Shown piece by piece: positions 23,913 to 32,862 of a stretch of 64,000 nt of DNA (positions are counted from its first letter, which is position 1; every line of letters starts with the position of its first letter). The stretch comes from Teratosphaeria epicoccoides (Eukaryota; Ascomycota; Dothideomycetes; Mycosphaerellales; Teratosphaeriaceae). The position numbers were made by a program, and so were the translations under genes. The stretch covers positions 35,829 through 99,828 of the forward strand of contig JADDMT010000106.1 of NCBI GenBank assembly GCA_021401465.1, written 5' to 3'. Below the pieces are notes generated by a model that did not search any database, was not told the DNA's origin, and saw nothing but the letters and a program-made list of their open reading frames with translations.

Positions 23913-24890
23913 ATGGGTGAATCACGGTATGTGGCGCGACCTGCGGTAACTCTGTTCGACGAAGCCTAAAAGATACTTGCACCCCTTAAGTTGCATTGGC
24001 TGACGGCGACGGCGGTAAAGGCAAGAATTGCTGGCATGGGTCAACGGCCTCCTCCAGCTCAACATGACCAAAGTCGAGCAATGCGGAACCGGGTATGTCT
24101 GTCTCGTTCACACTAAAGTATGGAGCATACCCTTCTAACACACGGCCCTCTGCAGCGCCGCACTTTGTCAAATATACGACAGCATCTTTCTCGACCTCCC
24201 CATGTCGCGTGTCAAATTCAATGCCAATAGCGAATACGCCTACCTCGAGAACTTCAAGATCCTCTCCAACACCTTTCGCAAACATCATGTCGACCGGCCG
24301 ATCCCGGTGGAGCAGCTTGTAAAGTGCAAGATGCAGGATAATCTCGAGTTTCTTCAATGGACAAAGCGGTATTGGGACCAGTATTATCCGGGCGGCGATT
24401 ACGATGCGCTTAGCAGGCGGAAGGGTGTCCCGGCGGGTGGTGCGCCAGCCCTGCCGCCAGGCGCTGGTGGAGCAAGAGCTGCGAGCGGTGCAGGAGCGCG
24501 GAGGCCCGTCGCAGGAGGCGCTGCGCCACGCGCTGGATCGAGAGCTGGAGGTTCAATCGGCGGCGGCGCGGCGAGCGCCGTGCTGCAGGCGAAGAACAAT
24601 GAGCTGGTCGAGACGGTGCAGGGTCTGGAGAGAGAGCGGGACTTCTACTTCAGCAAGCTGAGGGATATTGAGCTGTTAATTCAGCAGGCTATGGAGGCAG
24701 ATCCAAGTCTTGAGGAGGATGACAATGGACTGTTGAAACAGATACAGACGATTCTGTATTCGACAGAGGTAAGGATATGATCCAGATCCGCACGGCTCCT
24801 CATGCGCATCGACTAATGATTTTGTAGGAGGGCTTTGAAATACCGCAAGAAGCCGAGGCCGAAGCGGCGGGCGAGGAGGAGACATTCTGA
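23913..24890 (+). CDS. Microtubule plus-end tracking protein EB1/Bim1/Mal3
   Basis: Four exons (23913-23926, 24021-24092, 24156-24768, 24828-24890) encode 253 residues. The first exon has only 14 coding bases, MGES plus two bases, and splicing into 24021 creates MGESRQELLAWVNGLLQLN. Residues 1-110 are the calponin-homology domain that binds growing microtubule ends: TKVEQCGTGAALCQI, MSRVKFNANSEYAYLENFKI, QDNLEFLQWTKRYWDQYYPG. A Gly/Ala/Arg linker follows, then the EB-homology coiled coil (LERERDFYFSKLRDIELL; about 165-235). This dimerises and recruits cargo. The tail is acidic and ends EEETF, close to the EEY/F end that CAP-Gly proteins recognise in other EBs. It acts at the cytoplasmic and mitotic microtubule cytoskeleton. 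The splice phases are consistent across all three introns. Confidence 0.93.
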
Positions 24891-25139
24891 TGAGCTGAGA
24901 CGATGGAATGATACCAGATGTTGCTTTTGCGCGACTTTAGCGATGAGGGTGGACGTGATATGCAGTCGAGCAGGGCAGCCCGAACACTGTGTTACGCGAC
25001 ACGGCTTAGGGATGGGCGCATGGCTAACTGGTGTAGCTTTGTTCAAACCATCAACGAGAACGCCACGTTCAACACAAGTGCGCCATGGCCACCAATTTTT
25101 GTCAGATGCCAATAGGCAGATTACACTGATTCACCGTCT

Positions 25140-26066
25140 TCAATGTCCCTTAGGCCTCCCACCTCCCTCCTCTTCCGAGGTGCTCAGCAATCGGTCTCCG
25201 CGTGCGCGATTTCTTTCCCAATCATCGTCGAAATCTCTCTCGCGCGTGAACGTTCCATGACCGGTGCGGCGATCATGACAGCCGTCCTTTTCGCTGCCAA
25301 CACGCCTCGGACGGCGATGCCCTTTGTCCCGCTCCTTATATTCACCGTCATCTCTCCTCGACCTGTGTTTCCTTCGCGCCTCACGACCATCGTCGCTATC
25401 ACTTCCATCATCCCCCCGAGACCAATGCTTGCGTTCATCTCTCTGCCTCCTCTTTGTCTCTTTCTCCTTCCTCTCGCCCACCGCCTTCAAGGCCAGTGCA
25501 ACCTCCTCCTCCTTCTCCTTCACCAAATAAGCCTTCATCGGATCGTGGTCGTCCATATTCCGGTTCAACTTTGCCAATTCTACTTCAGCCTTCAACGGCG
25601 GCCTCTCTTCCTCACTCTCGTCCTCGCTTTCCGTCCGCCTCCGCTTCCTCCTCTCCCGACCCTCCCGATCCGTCGCGTCACCCTCATCCTCCTCGTGCAT
25701 ACCAGCTCCCTCCACCTCCCCTTCCTTCAACTTGTACCGCGTGTGATCCAGACTCAACATCCTGCCCAAAACAGTGGCTCCACTTAAATTATCCACTGCC
25801 AAATCGCAAGATCGCTGGTCTTCATATTTTAGGAAAGCAAATCCGCGCGATTTACCGGTCTCTTTGTCGCGGGCGAGATTGATGTGGACTGGATTGCCAT
25901 ATTGTGAGAAGATGGTGAGGACATCGCCTTCCGAGAGCTCAAAGGGTAAGCCTCCGATGTATATATAGGCAGTATCGCGGTAGTCTGTGTGCCATGAGGC
26001 TTTGGGCGGGACGACTTTCTCGAGCTCGAGGGCGTTCAGGCGCTCGACATTGCGGATTGACTGCAT
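25140..26066 (-). CDS. RRM protein of the RBMX2/Ist3 (Snu17) type, splicing factor
   Basis: A single exon encodes 308 residues from the ATG at 26066. The N-terminal lead MQSIRNVERLNALELE and SWHTDYRDTAYIYIGGLPFE are characteristic of the Ist3/RBMX2/Cwf29 group. The RRM covers about residues 30-110, with RNP2 YIYIGGLP and RNP1 SRGFAFLKYE, and ends in a conserved NLSGATVLGR...DHTRYK. In yeast, Ist3 joins Bud13 and Pml1 in the RES complex, part of the activated spliceosome that retains and splices pre-mRNA. The remaining 200 residues are a highly charged R/K/E/D tail, longer than in yeast (148 residues) and resembling RBMX2. It faces EB1 (plus) tail-to-tail at 250 bp. Nuclear by inference. Confidence 0.87.
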   Translation of the reverse strand: MQSIRNVERLNALELEKVVPPKASWHTDYRDTAYIYIGGLPFELSEGDVLTIFSQYGNPVHINLARDKETGKSRGFAFLKYEDQRSCDLAVDNLSGATVLGRMLSLDHTRYKLKEGEVEGAGMHEEDEGDATDREGRERRKRRRTESEDESEEERPPLKAEVELAKLNRNMDDHDPMKAYLVKEKEEEVALALKAVGERKEKETKRRQRDERKHWSRGDDGSDSDDGREARRKHRSRRDDGEYKERDKGHRRPRRVGSEKDGCHDRRTGHGTFTRERDFDDDWERNRARGDRLLSTSEEEGGGRPKGH

Positions 26067-26391
26067 TGAAAAGGCAATGAGGGTATGAGCTGAAGTTCAG
26101 TGTGGTTTACGACAACGGAAAGCAAGGAAGGTGTATGACTCGCGCTCAAAAGGCGTTTGTGGCTGGTGTAGGAGTCCTTATGAAATAATTTCACATTCAA
26201 TTAGAAAGATAGAGTGCCTCTGTTAACGTCGCTATATTTCAACGATCGCGCAAAGCTATTACACTTTGGCAAAAGCGATGGTATATCCAGCCAGACTCCT
26301 TCACTCCAAAGCTCGCGCTTCTCATGAACCCATCATAGTATCCCTTGCAGAATTCCCATCATCGTTTACTTGTACCCATTGCCAATCACTC
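26067..26391. other. Intergenic gap between two minus-strand genes
   Basis: A 325-bp gap holding the promoter of the RRM gene and the 3' flank of the DOMON-b561 gene. Nothing else seen. Confidence 0.5.
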
Positions 26392-27689
26392 TTACTCGTG
26401 CCCGTTGGCAGCCTCCACTCCTTCGCCCTTTTGAACAGCCGTGCTTCCACTTCCCTGATTTTTCATAGCCTTGCTCCTAGCCGCCTCACCGTACACAATT
26501 GATGCGAGGTAGACCAGGCCAGCGAATCCGGCACATACTCCATACGCAATGTTTTCCGCCTTGCTCCCGCCAGCTAGCTTCAGGCCTAGACCGCCGTTAA
26601 TGATACCCAAGATGATCGCCGCCCGGCCGACAAACAGGTGGCAGTAGGAGAAGATGCCTCTGCCACCATTCTTCTTGAAGAACGCATGGTGCAACCATCC
26701 GGTCGCTGGCTGGAAGAAGTATATGCCCAACAGGACCATACCAATAATTGCATGGTCGCTGCTAAGGTAGTCCTCGTTCGCTGCAATGTAAATGCCGATG
26801 CCAGCACCAGCTGCGAAAATTGCATAGCCTAGGCCTTGCACCGCGGCGTGCACCCAGATCAGACCGCTAAAGCTTGTTAGACGGATCAGAAGACCACCCA
26901 GGGGGAAGATGGCGACCCATGCGATACAAGCCAGCGCTGCATGAGCCATGAGCAGAACTTTTTCATTTGCCAATCCACCGCCCGATGAGCTAGAGCTGGA
27001 CGATGAAGCTGCACCAGAAGACGAATTGGTCGAAGTAGAAGTCGTACTGGCCTCCGCAACGACGAATGGATTGCTGCTGCTCCCGCCTCGAGCCTTTGTC
27101 AAGTCAAATGTGATCTCACCATGTTCGTCGTGAATCATAATCTCCGCGCTCTCATCATCTGACATGATTCCCGATCCAGTCTTGCTCGCATAGATCCATG
27201 ATGTAGAGCTCGAACTGAAGTCCATCGTCCCTCCACTCCAGCTTTGGCAGTTGGCGCAGCGAACATTGGCTACCATGGTCGAGCCATTAACTCCTGAGCC
27301 GCTCAGGAGTTCAAGCATCGTAGTGTTGTCATACTCCGGCATCACATGTCCTTCGCCCAGCCGAGGCGAGATGGTGACATTGGTGCCAGAGGCCGATGTG
27401 TACATCACGAAAATGTTTGATCCTGTCATCGACGAGCCCTGCCCAAGCGCGACCCACTCGTAGGAAGTCGGGGCCGAGATTTGAAAGTAGATATCGCCTG
27501 AGCCGGAGGATGCAGTGGCATCGGGGATATTGACCGAATAGCACACATTCTCCTCTGGACATGCGGACGCAACCTGAGCATAGGCTCGCGAGCCTGGGAT
27601 TGAGGTCAGTCTTGATGCGGAAACGTTTGCGAAATCGTCCGGCACTGACCTAGATGCAATGCTGCAGCTGCAATGGCAATTGATTTCAT
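26392..27689 (-). CDS. DOMON plus cytochrome b561 membrane oxidoreductase
   Basis: Two exons on the minus strand (27689-27650 and 27593-26392, intron 56 nt with branch CTGAC) encode 413 residues. Splicing creates the signal peptide MKSIAIAAAALHLGSRAYAQ, absent from the unspliced frame. Residues about 25-200 form a DOMON domain (YFQISAPTSYEWVALGQG, MTGSNIFVMY) of the type that binds haem b in cellobiose dehydrogenase cytochromes. A Ser/Thr linker (about 205-235) leads to five or six hydrophobic spans typical of cytochrome b561 / ferric reductase-like domains, with His in LLMAHAALACIAW, IWVHAAVQGLG, HAIIGMVLLGIYFFQPATGW and YCHLFVGRAAIIL as probable haem ligands. Such proteins are thought to move electrons across the plasma or endomembrane; donor and acceptor are unknown. 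The short C-terminal tail is hydrophilic. Confidence 0.87.
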
Positions 27690-30019
27690 GCTGCACAATT
27701 TCTTGACAGACTCCAAAATATCACTGCGCGCGATCCGCAGCTAGAACCGAAAAAACGTAGCCAGGATGATGGAAGGCCAATGTTCAAATCCTTTGGCGAC
27801 TCAGTAGTAAGAGTGGAAACGAGCGACCAACGGATCATATATCCAAGGCAAGAGCATCTCCCAGGCATCTTATGATCCTTTGTCGACACGCCGCCTAGCC
27901 TTAGCAGGACTCGGACCTTAGCGTATGAGCACATCCAAGCATGATGATTAACCTTCACCCCTTGCTTGTAGCGTGGCTGCGTCGCAACTGAAAGACTAGC
28001 CATTGTCAGGGCCAGTGCCTAGACCAGGCACTAAAGTGCTACTGGGCAGCACGTACACGATCAAGCGTTATCTTTACGATCGTAGCGCTAATTCGATGAC
28101 CACGGTGGCCACTTGGGACTCACGAATGAGAGACATCAATCAGCACACAGCCGTATTGCCAGTACGCGGAGACAGGCTCCGGGGCGGCTGTCAAGCCTTG
28201 GCTGCGAAAGACCATTGCGTGGCCTGCTCGTTTGCTTTTCTACAGGCTCGCCAAGGCGCACATGATTCAGCTTGGTCATGCATTCCGTGTGCTGTGTGAA
28301 TGGTCGACGTGGATGTGGCTGCACTGAAGCTGGGGGGTGGGTAATCCTGTGATGAATGATTGGACATCGGCAGACGGGTATGTGAAGGCGAGAGTCGATG
28401 GCATACATACGCCGAGACTGCTGTGTCCAAGGGATCCCTGATCAGCATTATGTGGCTTTCTTGGGTGGAGTGATCAGCCAATGAAACCACACGTGAAGTT
28501 TTATGTTTGACTGAACGTCAACATCAATGATGCGAGGAAGACGTAAGCTGCTGTTGCGGCGCTCCAAACTAGACCATACGTGGCGTTCCTACAAGACCAG
28601 TTCCTCATCCATTGTTATACCTTCACCACAGCACAACGCGACCCGGAGTTCGCGTGCCGACTCTCTGGTAATTGTTAGCAAGCATGAGCCCGAAAGGGTA
28701 CGACTGCAAAAGCCAGTCTTGGTAGTTGATCTCAAAAATTCCAGCGAATCGCGGTGAGAACAATGCATAAAAGCACATGTGATGGACCTGGGACGCTAAT
28801 GCTTTCGTCATTAGACCCAGCCGAGTTGACAGGTAAAGTCAGAATCCAGAATAGGAGCAATACCAAGCATTATCATTCTCCGAACCGTGTCGTCAACAAG
28901 CACTCACCAGTGTCAAGAAGCACTCACCTCGCTCCTCCCAGCAGTGAGCCAAGTTCCACTCCTAATTTGACTCTGACTCGTATTATCAGCCAGGACCCTT
29001 TGAAAGATCGTGCGAAATGTGGGTCCTTTTGCAAGGTTCGTGGGACAGATAGGACCACTTAGATCTCTCTAATTAAGCTACGTTTACTTAGCTTAGGGGT
29101 TTGCAATAGGTCAATCGTGACACATCTAGCAGTCGGATCGCCTATGCATTGGGTGAACACTGCGGCTGCTTAAGATCCAGGCAGTCAAGCATGGTGCTCC
29201 TAGTTGCTAAGCCGAAATTAGACTTAACGTACGGATGTGCGAACAGTCTGTATCAGTTGATATGTCAAATCAAAAGTGCTCGTCTGACGGGGGCGTCAAT
29301 CCGGCACGTGGGCTTCACCGGGTCACAGAGACGATCAGTCAAAGCGTCCTGGCCCAGCTGTGGTCGATTAGTGAACCCATTTGTGAAGGTTGTTAGCCTT
29401 CCCGGCCACTTGCGTTGCTGATATCTTTGTCATCCAGTGCGCAGGCCGGAGCAACATTGAGGTAGATATAATGCTTGCGATTCCTGAAGCGAAGATGGTA
29501 CACTATGTAAGAGCGCTGCAGTGCTGGTTCTGCTGAAGCTCCATCGCGAATGGTGCTGATACCTTCGCATGGATGAGTCACTCAGAGTCTCTCTTTTCCA
29601 GGAGGCAATTGGACACGCACACCGTATGCGCGCCACGCAGCCAGTCGGCAGACCTCCTGGCCGCCGACTACTGTAGCTTCGTGGCACGGATATGTTCGAG
29701 CAGCGATGCCACGATGCCTGGACATTCTGCCGGCAATCAGCGTTTTTTGTGGGTTGCGACTACTGAAGTCTCGAACTGCACAGGACATTCAAATAATGTA
29801 GCGACGCATTTGAGGGTGACCTCCGTGTGCATTGGCGTAGCATGGACACCCTGATTTTTGATATAAAGCCATTGATCCGAACATCATCCGCTCCTCCGAC
29901 CAACATGGCATTCTCATTTCCGAAGGGTCTGGAAGCGGAGAAGGAGATTACGGAATGGGTGAGCCAAAAGGCCGGCAAGGTGGACGAGGTAATACTACGA
30001 GTCTCGTTCAAAACCTGAT
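27690..30019. other. Intergenic stretch with no recognised gene
   Basis: Only short open frames without motifs. One frame from the ATG at 29904 to the stop at 30018 ends two bases before the convergent SnoaL-like gene; it has no recognisable family. The AT-rich patch near 29070-29100 includes a small palindromic pair (aagcta / tagctt). Confidence 0.45.
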
Positions 30020-30670
30020 CTACTTAGCATTGGCCGTTGCAGCAGTGTCCTGGCCACACATAAGCAAGACGAATATGGCCACATGAGCCCGTGTGTCAAG
30101 CTTACCAGATACACTTGATAAAAGTCCTGCTTCAGCTCGCCGTCTTCGTGCGTGAAGTGCGAGCGAGCACCCCATGGAATGCTCACCTTCCTGCCATCCT
30201 TCAGCTCGTAGTCGACTGTACCATACAGCATCACATCGTGGGAGCCAGGACCAAAGGCATGAATTCGGATTGGCTTGTGGGAACGCTTTGCCACTTTCTC
30301 CCACATGCTTCTGCGTGTCTGGAGGATAGCTGCGCGGCGATGTTAGCCTCCATCTGTCGCATGAAGTCCATTTGCAGAAGCCAAAGGGCGTAGGCCAAGC
30401 AACTGCACCAAGTTGGAGCGCGATGATATGCTGCTGTTTTGCCCTGGTCGAAGGACGACAGCACGTACCATCTCTACCGATGGACTCGTTTGACGCCATG
30501 ATGAGCTTTGCATTCTTCGTGAATTGCTCAGAATACTTCTCGTGGGCATCTGGAGAGTCCGAAATCTGGTAGAACTTCTCGTAGTAGCTGCGAATCTCGG
30601 GCTTCACTGAGCCGTCCGAAGGGACTTCGACAGCGTATTGAGATAGATTGGGCTGTACTAGTAGACTCAT
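30020..30670 (-). CDS. SnoaL/NTF2-like fold protein
   Basis: Three exons on the minus strand (30670-30469, 30329-30106, 30049-30020) give 151 residues. Introns are 139 and 56 nt. The spliced product starts MSLLVQPNLSQYAVEV and runs through VKPEIRSYYEKFYQISD, DAHEKYSEQFTKNAKLIM, MWEKVAKRSHKP, DVMLYGTVDYELKDGRKV, ELKQDFYQVYL, and ends DTAATANAK. This is a conserved fungal cone-shaped alpha+beta barrel family (SnoaL-like). Members are small cytosolic proteins; some relatives are polyketide cyclases or steroid isomerases, but most fungal ones have no proven reaction. It is divergent from the GH10 xylanase, sharing a 485-bp upstream region. No signal peptide or membrane segment. Confidence 0.86.
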   Translation of the reverse strand: MSLLVQPNLSQYAVEVPSDGSVKPEIRSYYEKFYQISDSPDAHEKYSEQFTKNAKLIMASNESIGRDGTCCRPSTRAKQQHIIALQLGAVAWPTPFGFCKWTSCDRWRLTSPRSYPPDTQKHVGESGKAFPQANPNSCLWSWLPRCDAVWYSRLRAEGWQEGEHSMGCSLALHARRRRAEAGLLSSVSGKLDTRAHVAIFVLLMCGQDTAATANAK

Positions 30671-31155
30671 TTGTGCTTTTTAGATCGCGTGACGAACGGG
30701 GAGCAGAGAAGTTTCATGTTTAATGATGTTTCAAGATGATGCTCGTGTCAGAGTCGGGTATTCCGCGGGCTATGATCGGGAGGACGGCAGCAAGCTGAAC
30801 TGTATACAAGGAGATCTCGACTTCATGCTTACCTTGCCAAGCGTGAAATACGCAGCCATCGTACCATGATAGATCGCAGCACACTGTGCCTGCGGCTCGT
30901 GCAATGCCTTTGAGACTGACTCGCATGACGCTGATGCTCAGCAGCAATTCCGCGTTTGCTGTACGCTATGCCTACGGGCCTACTCCAATATATTCGCAAC
31001 TGCTATATAGATGAGCGATTCATCCTCGACGCTAGATCCGCCACTGCAGTAAGAAAGTAAGACTTGTCTCGTCTGCTTCGACCAATATCAAGGTATTCTG
31101 CCTTCCAGCAGCGCTTTATCACTTCCTCACCACCGGTCTCTACATCGAACCGAAA
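30671..31155. promoter_or_regulatory. Shared upstream region of the SnoaL-like and GH10 genes
   Basis: The 485 bp separate two divergent start codons. A CCAAT box (30985-30989) and a TATATA element (31004-31009) precede the xylanase ATG by 167 and 147 bp. Assignment to the xylanase promoter is by position; no clear XlnR (GGCTAA) site is seen. Confidence 0.4.
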
Positions 31156-32244
31156 ATGCGTCCACGCGAAGCTACACTGACTGTCTTGATCGCTGCTAGC
31201 ATCGCCATAGCTTCTCCCTCTCGACACGCCTTGCACGCACGCTATGCCAGCGGGTTGAACTCAGCCATCGTAGCATCTGGCAAGCTTTACTTTGGGTCTG
31301 CCACCGACAATCCCGAGCTCAGCGATTCATCATACACTCAAGGGCTCAGCAAGACTGCAGAATTCGGGCAAATAACACCTGGTAACTCGTTGAAATGGGA
31401 CACCATTGAGCCACAGCGCGATACTTTCCACTACACGAAAGGTGACGTGATTGCAGACCTTGCCAAGGTCAATGGGCAAAAGCTGCGCTGCCACACCCTT
31501 GTCTGGTATAATCAGTTGCCATCTTGGGTCAGCTCGGGTGGTTTCGACAACGATACGCTGATATCGATTCTCAAGAACCACATCACGAACGAAGTCACAC
31601 ACTACAAGGGCCAGTGCTATGCTTGGGACGTGGTGAATGAAGCCATCTCTGAGAACGGCGATGGCTCATATCGGTCCAATGTCTTCTACGAGACCATTGG
31701 TGTAGCATACATCCCCATTGCCTTTGCAGCAGCAGCTGCTGCTGATCATGATGCGAAGCTGTATTACAACGATTACAACATCGAGTCGGCCGGGGCAAAA
31801 GCGACTGCTGCTCTCAACATCGTGAAGATGGTCCAGGCCTATGGTGCTAAAATCGATGGTGTCGGCCTCCAGTCACATTTTATCGTTGGCCAAACTCCGT
31901 CGACATCGGCGCAAGTGAGTGCTATGGAGGCGTACGCGGCATTGGGGGTCGAAGTCGCAATCACCGAACTCGATATTCGCATACCTATTCCTGAGACGAC
32001 ATCAGATAAAACGCAACAGGTAGCTGACTATGCTAGCACCATCAAAGCCTGCATGCAAGTCAAAGATTGTGTCGGCATTACCATCTGGGATTGGACTGAT
32101 AAGTACTCGTGGGTGCCAAGCACGTACCCAGGCTATGGTGCTGCTCTGCCTTGGGATAAGGATCTGCAGAAAAAGGCCGCAATCTACGACGCTATCTTGT
32201 CTGCAGTGAGCAATCATTCATCATCGCATTTGCGACGGCCTTGA
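31156..32244 (+). CDS. GH10 endo-1,4-beta-xylanase, secreted
   Basis: A single exon encodes 362 residues from the ATG at 31156. A signal peptide covers about residues 1-20 (TLTVLIAASIAIASP). One GH10 barrel follows: ITPGNSLKWDTIEPQRDTF, the LRCHTLVWYNQLPSW strand with the glycone-subsite histidine, WDVVNEAI with Glu162 as acid/base, DGVGLQSHFIVG, and AITELDIRIP with Glu271 as nucleophile. VGITIWDWTDKYSWVP closes the barrel. There is no carbohydrate-binding module. The enzyme hydrolyses internal beta-1,4-xylosidic bonds of plant xylan. The length is normal for a catalytic-domain-only fungal GH10 protein. The alanine run AFAAAAAA (near 190) is longer than usual but does not touch the active site. 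Lack of introns is unusual but not rare in this family. Confidence 0.96.
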   Translation: MRPREATLTVLIAASIAIASPSRHALHARYASGLNSAIVASGKLYFGSATDNPELSDSSYTQGLSKTAEFGQITPGNSLKWDTIEPQRDTFHYTKGDVIADLAKVNGQKLRCHTLVWYNQLPSWVSSGGFDNDTLISILKNHITNEVTHYKGQCYAWDVVNEAISENGDGSYRSNVFYETIGVAYIPIAFAAAAAADHDAKLYYNDYNIESAGAKATAALNIVKMVQAYGAKIDGVGLQSHFIVGQTPSTSAQVSAMEAYAALGVEVAITELDIRIPIPETTSDKTQQVADYASTIKACMQVKDCVGITIWDWTDKYSWVPSTYPGYGAALPWDKDLQKKAAIYDAILSAVSNHSSSHLRRP

Positions 32245-32583
32245 GCAAACCTTTGTCGAAGACAACCCTTGCACCAAAGATCTCCATAGCCTTCTTGCAC
32301 GCCACATCTACATACGCTATACCAGCGCCCGACTTTCAAGCTCTCAGTCCCCACTGTTGCGACATCAACTGCCCGTAAATATTCTGCAGACCTCGTCATG
32401 ATGTAGGAAGTCGCATCAGTCCCTGGTGTCTCCAGTGCAGCGGAAGGAATGGGAGGTCGAGTACGCATATGTTTAAAAACTAGATGTCCGATCTCAGGTT
32501 ACGCAACACGGGTACTTGTTGGGCGTTGCCCTGCCCGTTGTAGATATGCAAATTCAGATGCGAATCGTCGTTTCCACGTGTTC
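32245..32583. other. Gap between xylanase and P450 remnant
   Basis: The minus strand has an open frame (32468-32214) overlapping the xylanase 3' end. I do not recognise it, and neighbouring frames give equally plausible pieces, so it may be further decayed sequence. Confidence 0.4.
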
Positions 32584-32790
32584 CTACTGTTGCACGGGCT
32601 CGCAGAATGCCCTCATATGCCGTCCTTGAAACGAAGGCAGGAATGTCTCCCTGAACTTCAGGTCTTCCTTCGTCTCGTCGAGTACCATGTCGTACCTGCT
32701 CATCAGCGCCGGGAAGGCAATGTACAACTCGCACATAGCAAGGTTTTGGCCCAGATTCTGCGCTCTTAGTCGTTGATCTCGTTCTGAAGC
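32584..32790 (-). pseudogene. Cytochrome P450 remnant, 3' end only
   Basis: The minus-strand frame carries the last about 60 residues of a fungal P450 of the trichodiene-oxygenase-like clade: LGQNLAMCELYIAFPALM, then SRYDMVLDETKEDLKF and FQGRHMRAF before the stop. The segment that should precede it, F-x-x-G-x-R-x-C-x-G with the haem-binding cysteine, is replaced by unrelated sequence, and no further P450 motif (I-helix, ExxR) is seen upstream within 1 kb. It cannot be a working monooxygenase. The remaining 1,400 bp are missing, suggesting a deletion or a broken relocation. Confidence 0.75.
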
Positions 32791-32862
32791 CATAGCACGG
32801 ATCTGATTTGCGATGGCGAGAATCTGCAAAGCATAGAGAAGTCGTCGGCTGATGCCATTCAT

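Noticed and set aside
29904..30018. Small plus-strand frame ending two bases from the SnoaL-like stop
   Set aside because: Only 37 codons from its ATG, without motif; more likely the 3' flank of the convergent gene.
32214..32468. Minus-strand frame overlapping the xylanase end
   Set aside because: No recognised family, and different frames give equally plausible pieces.
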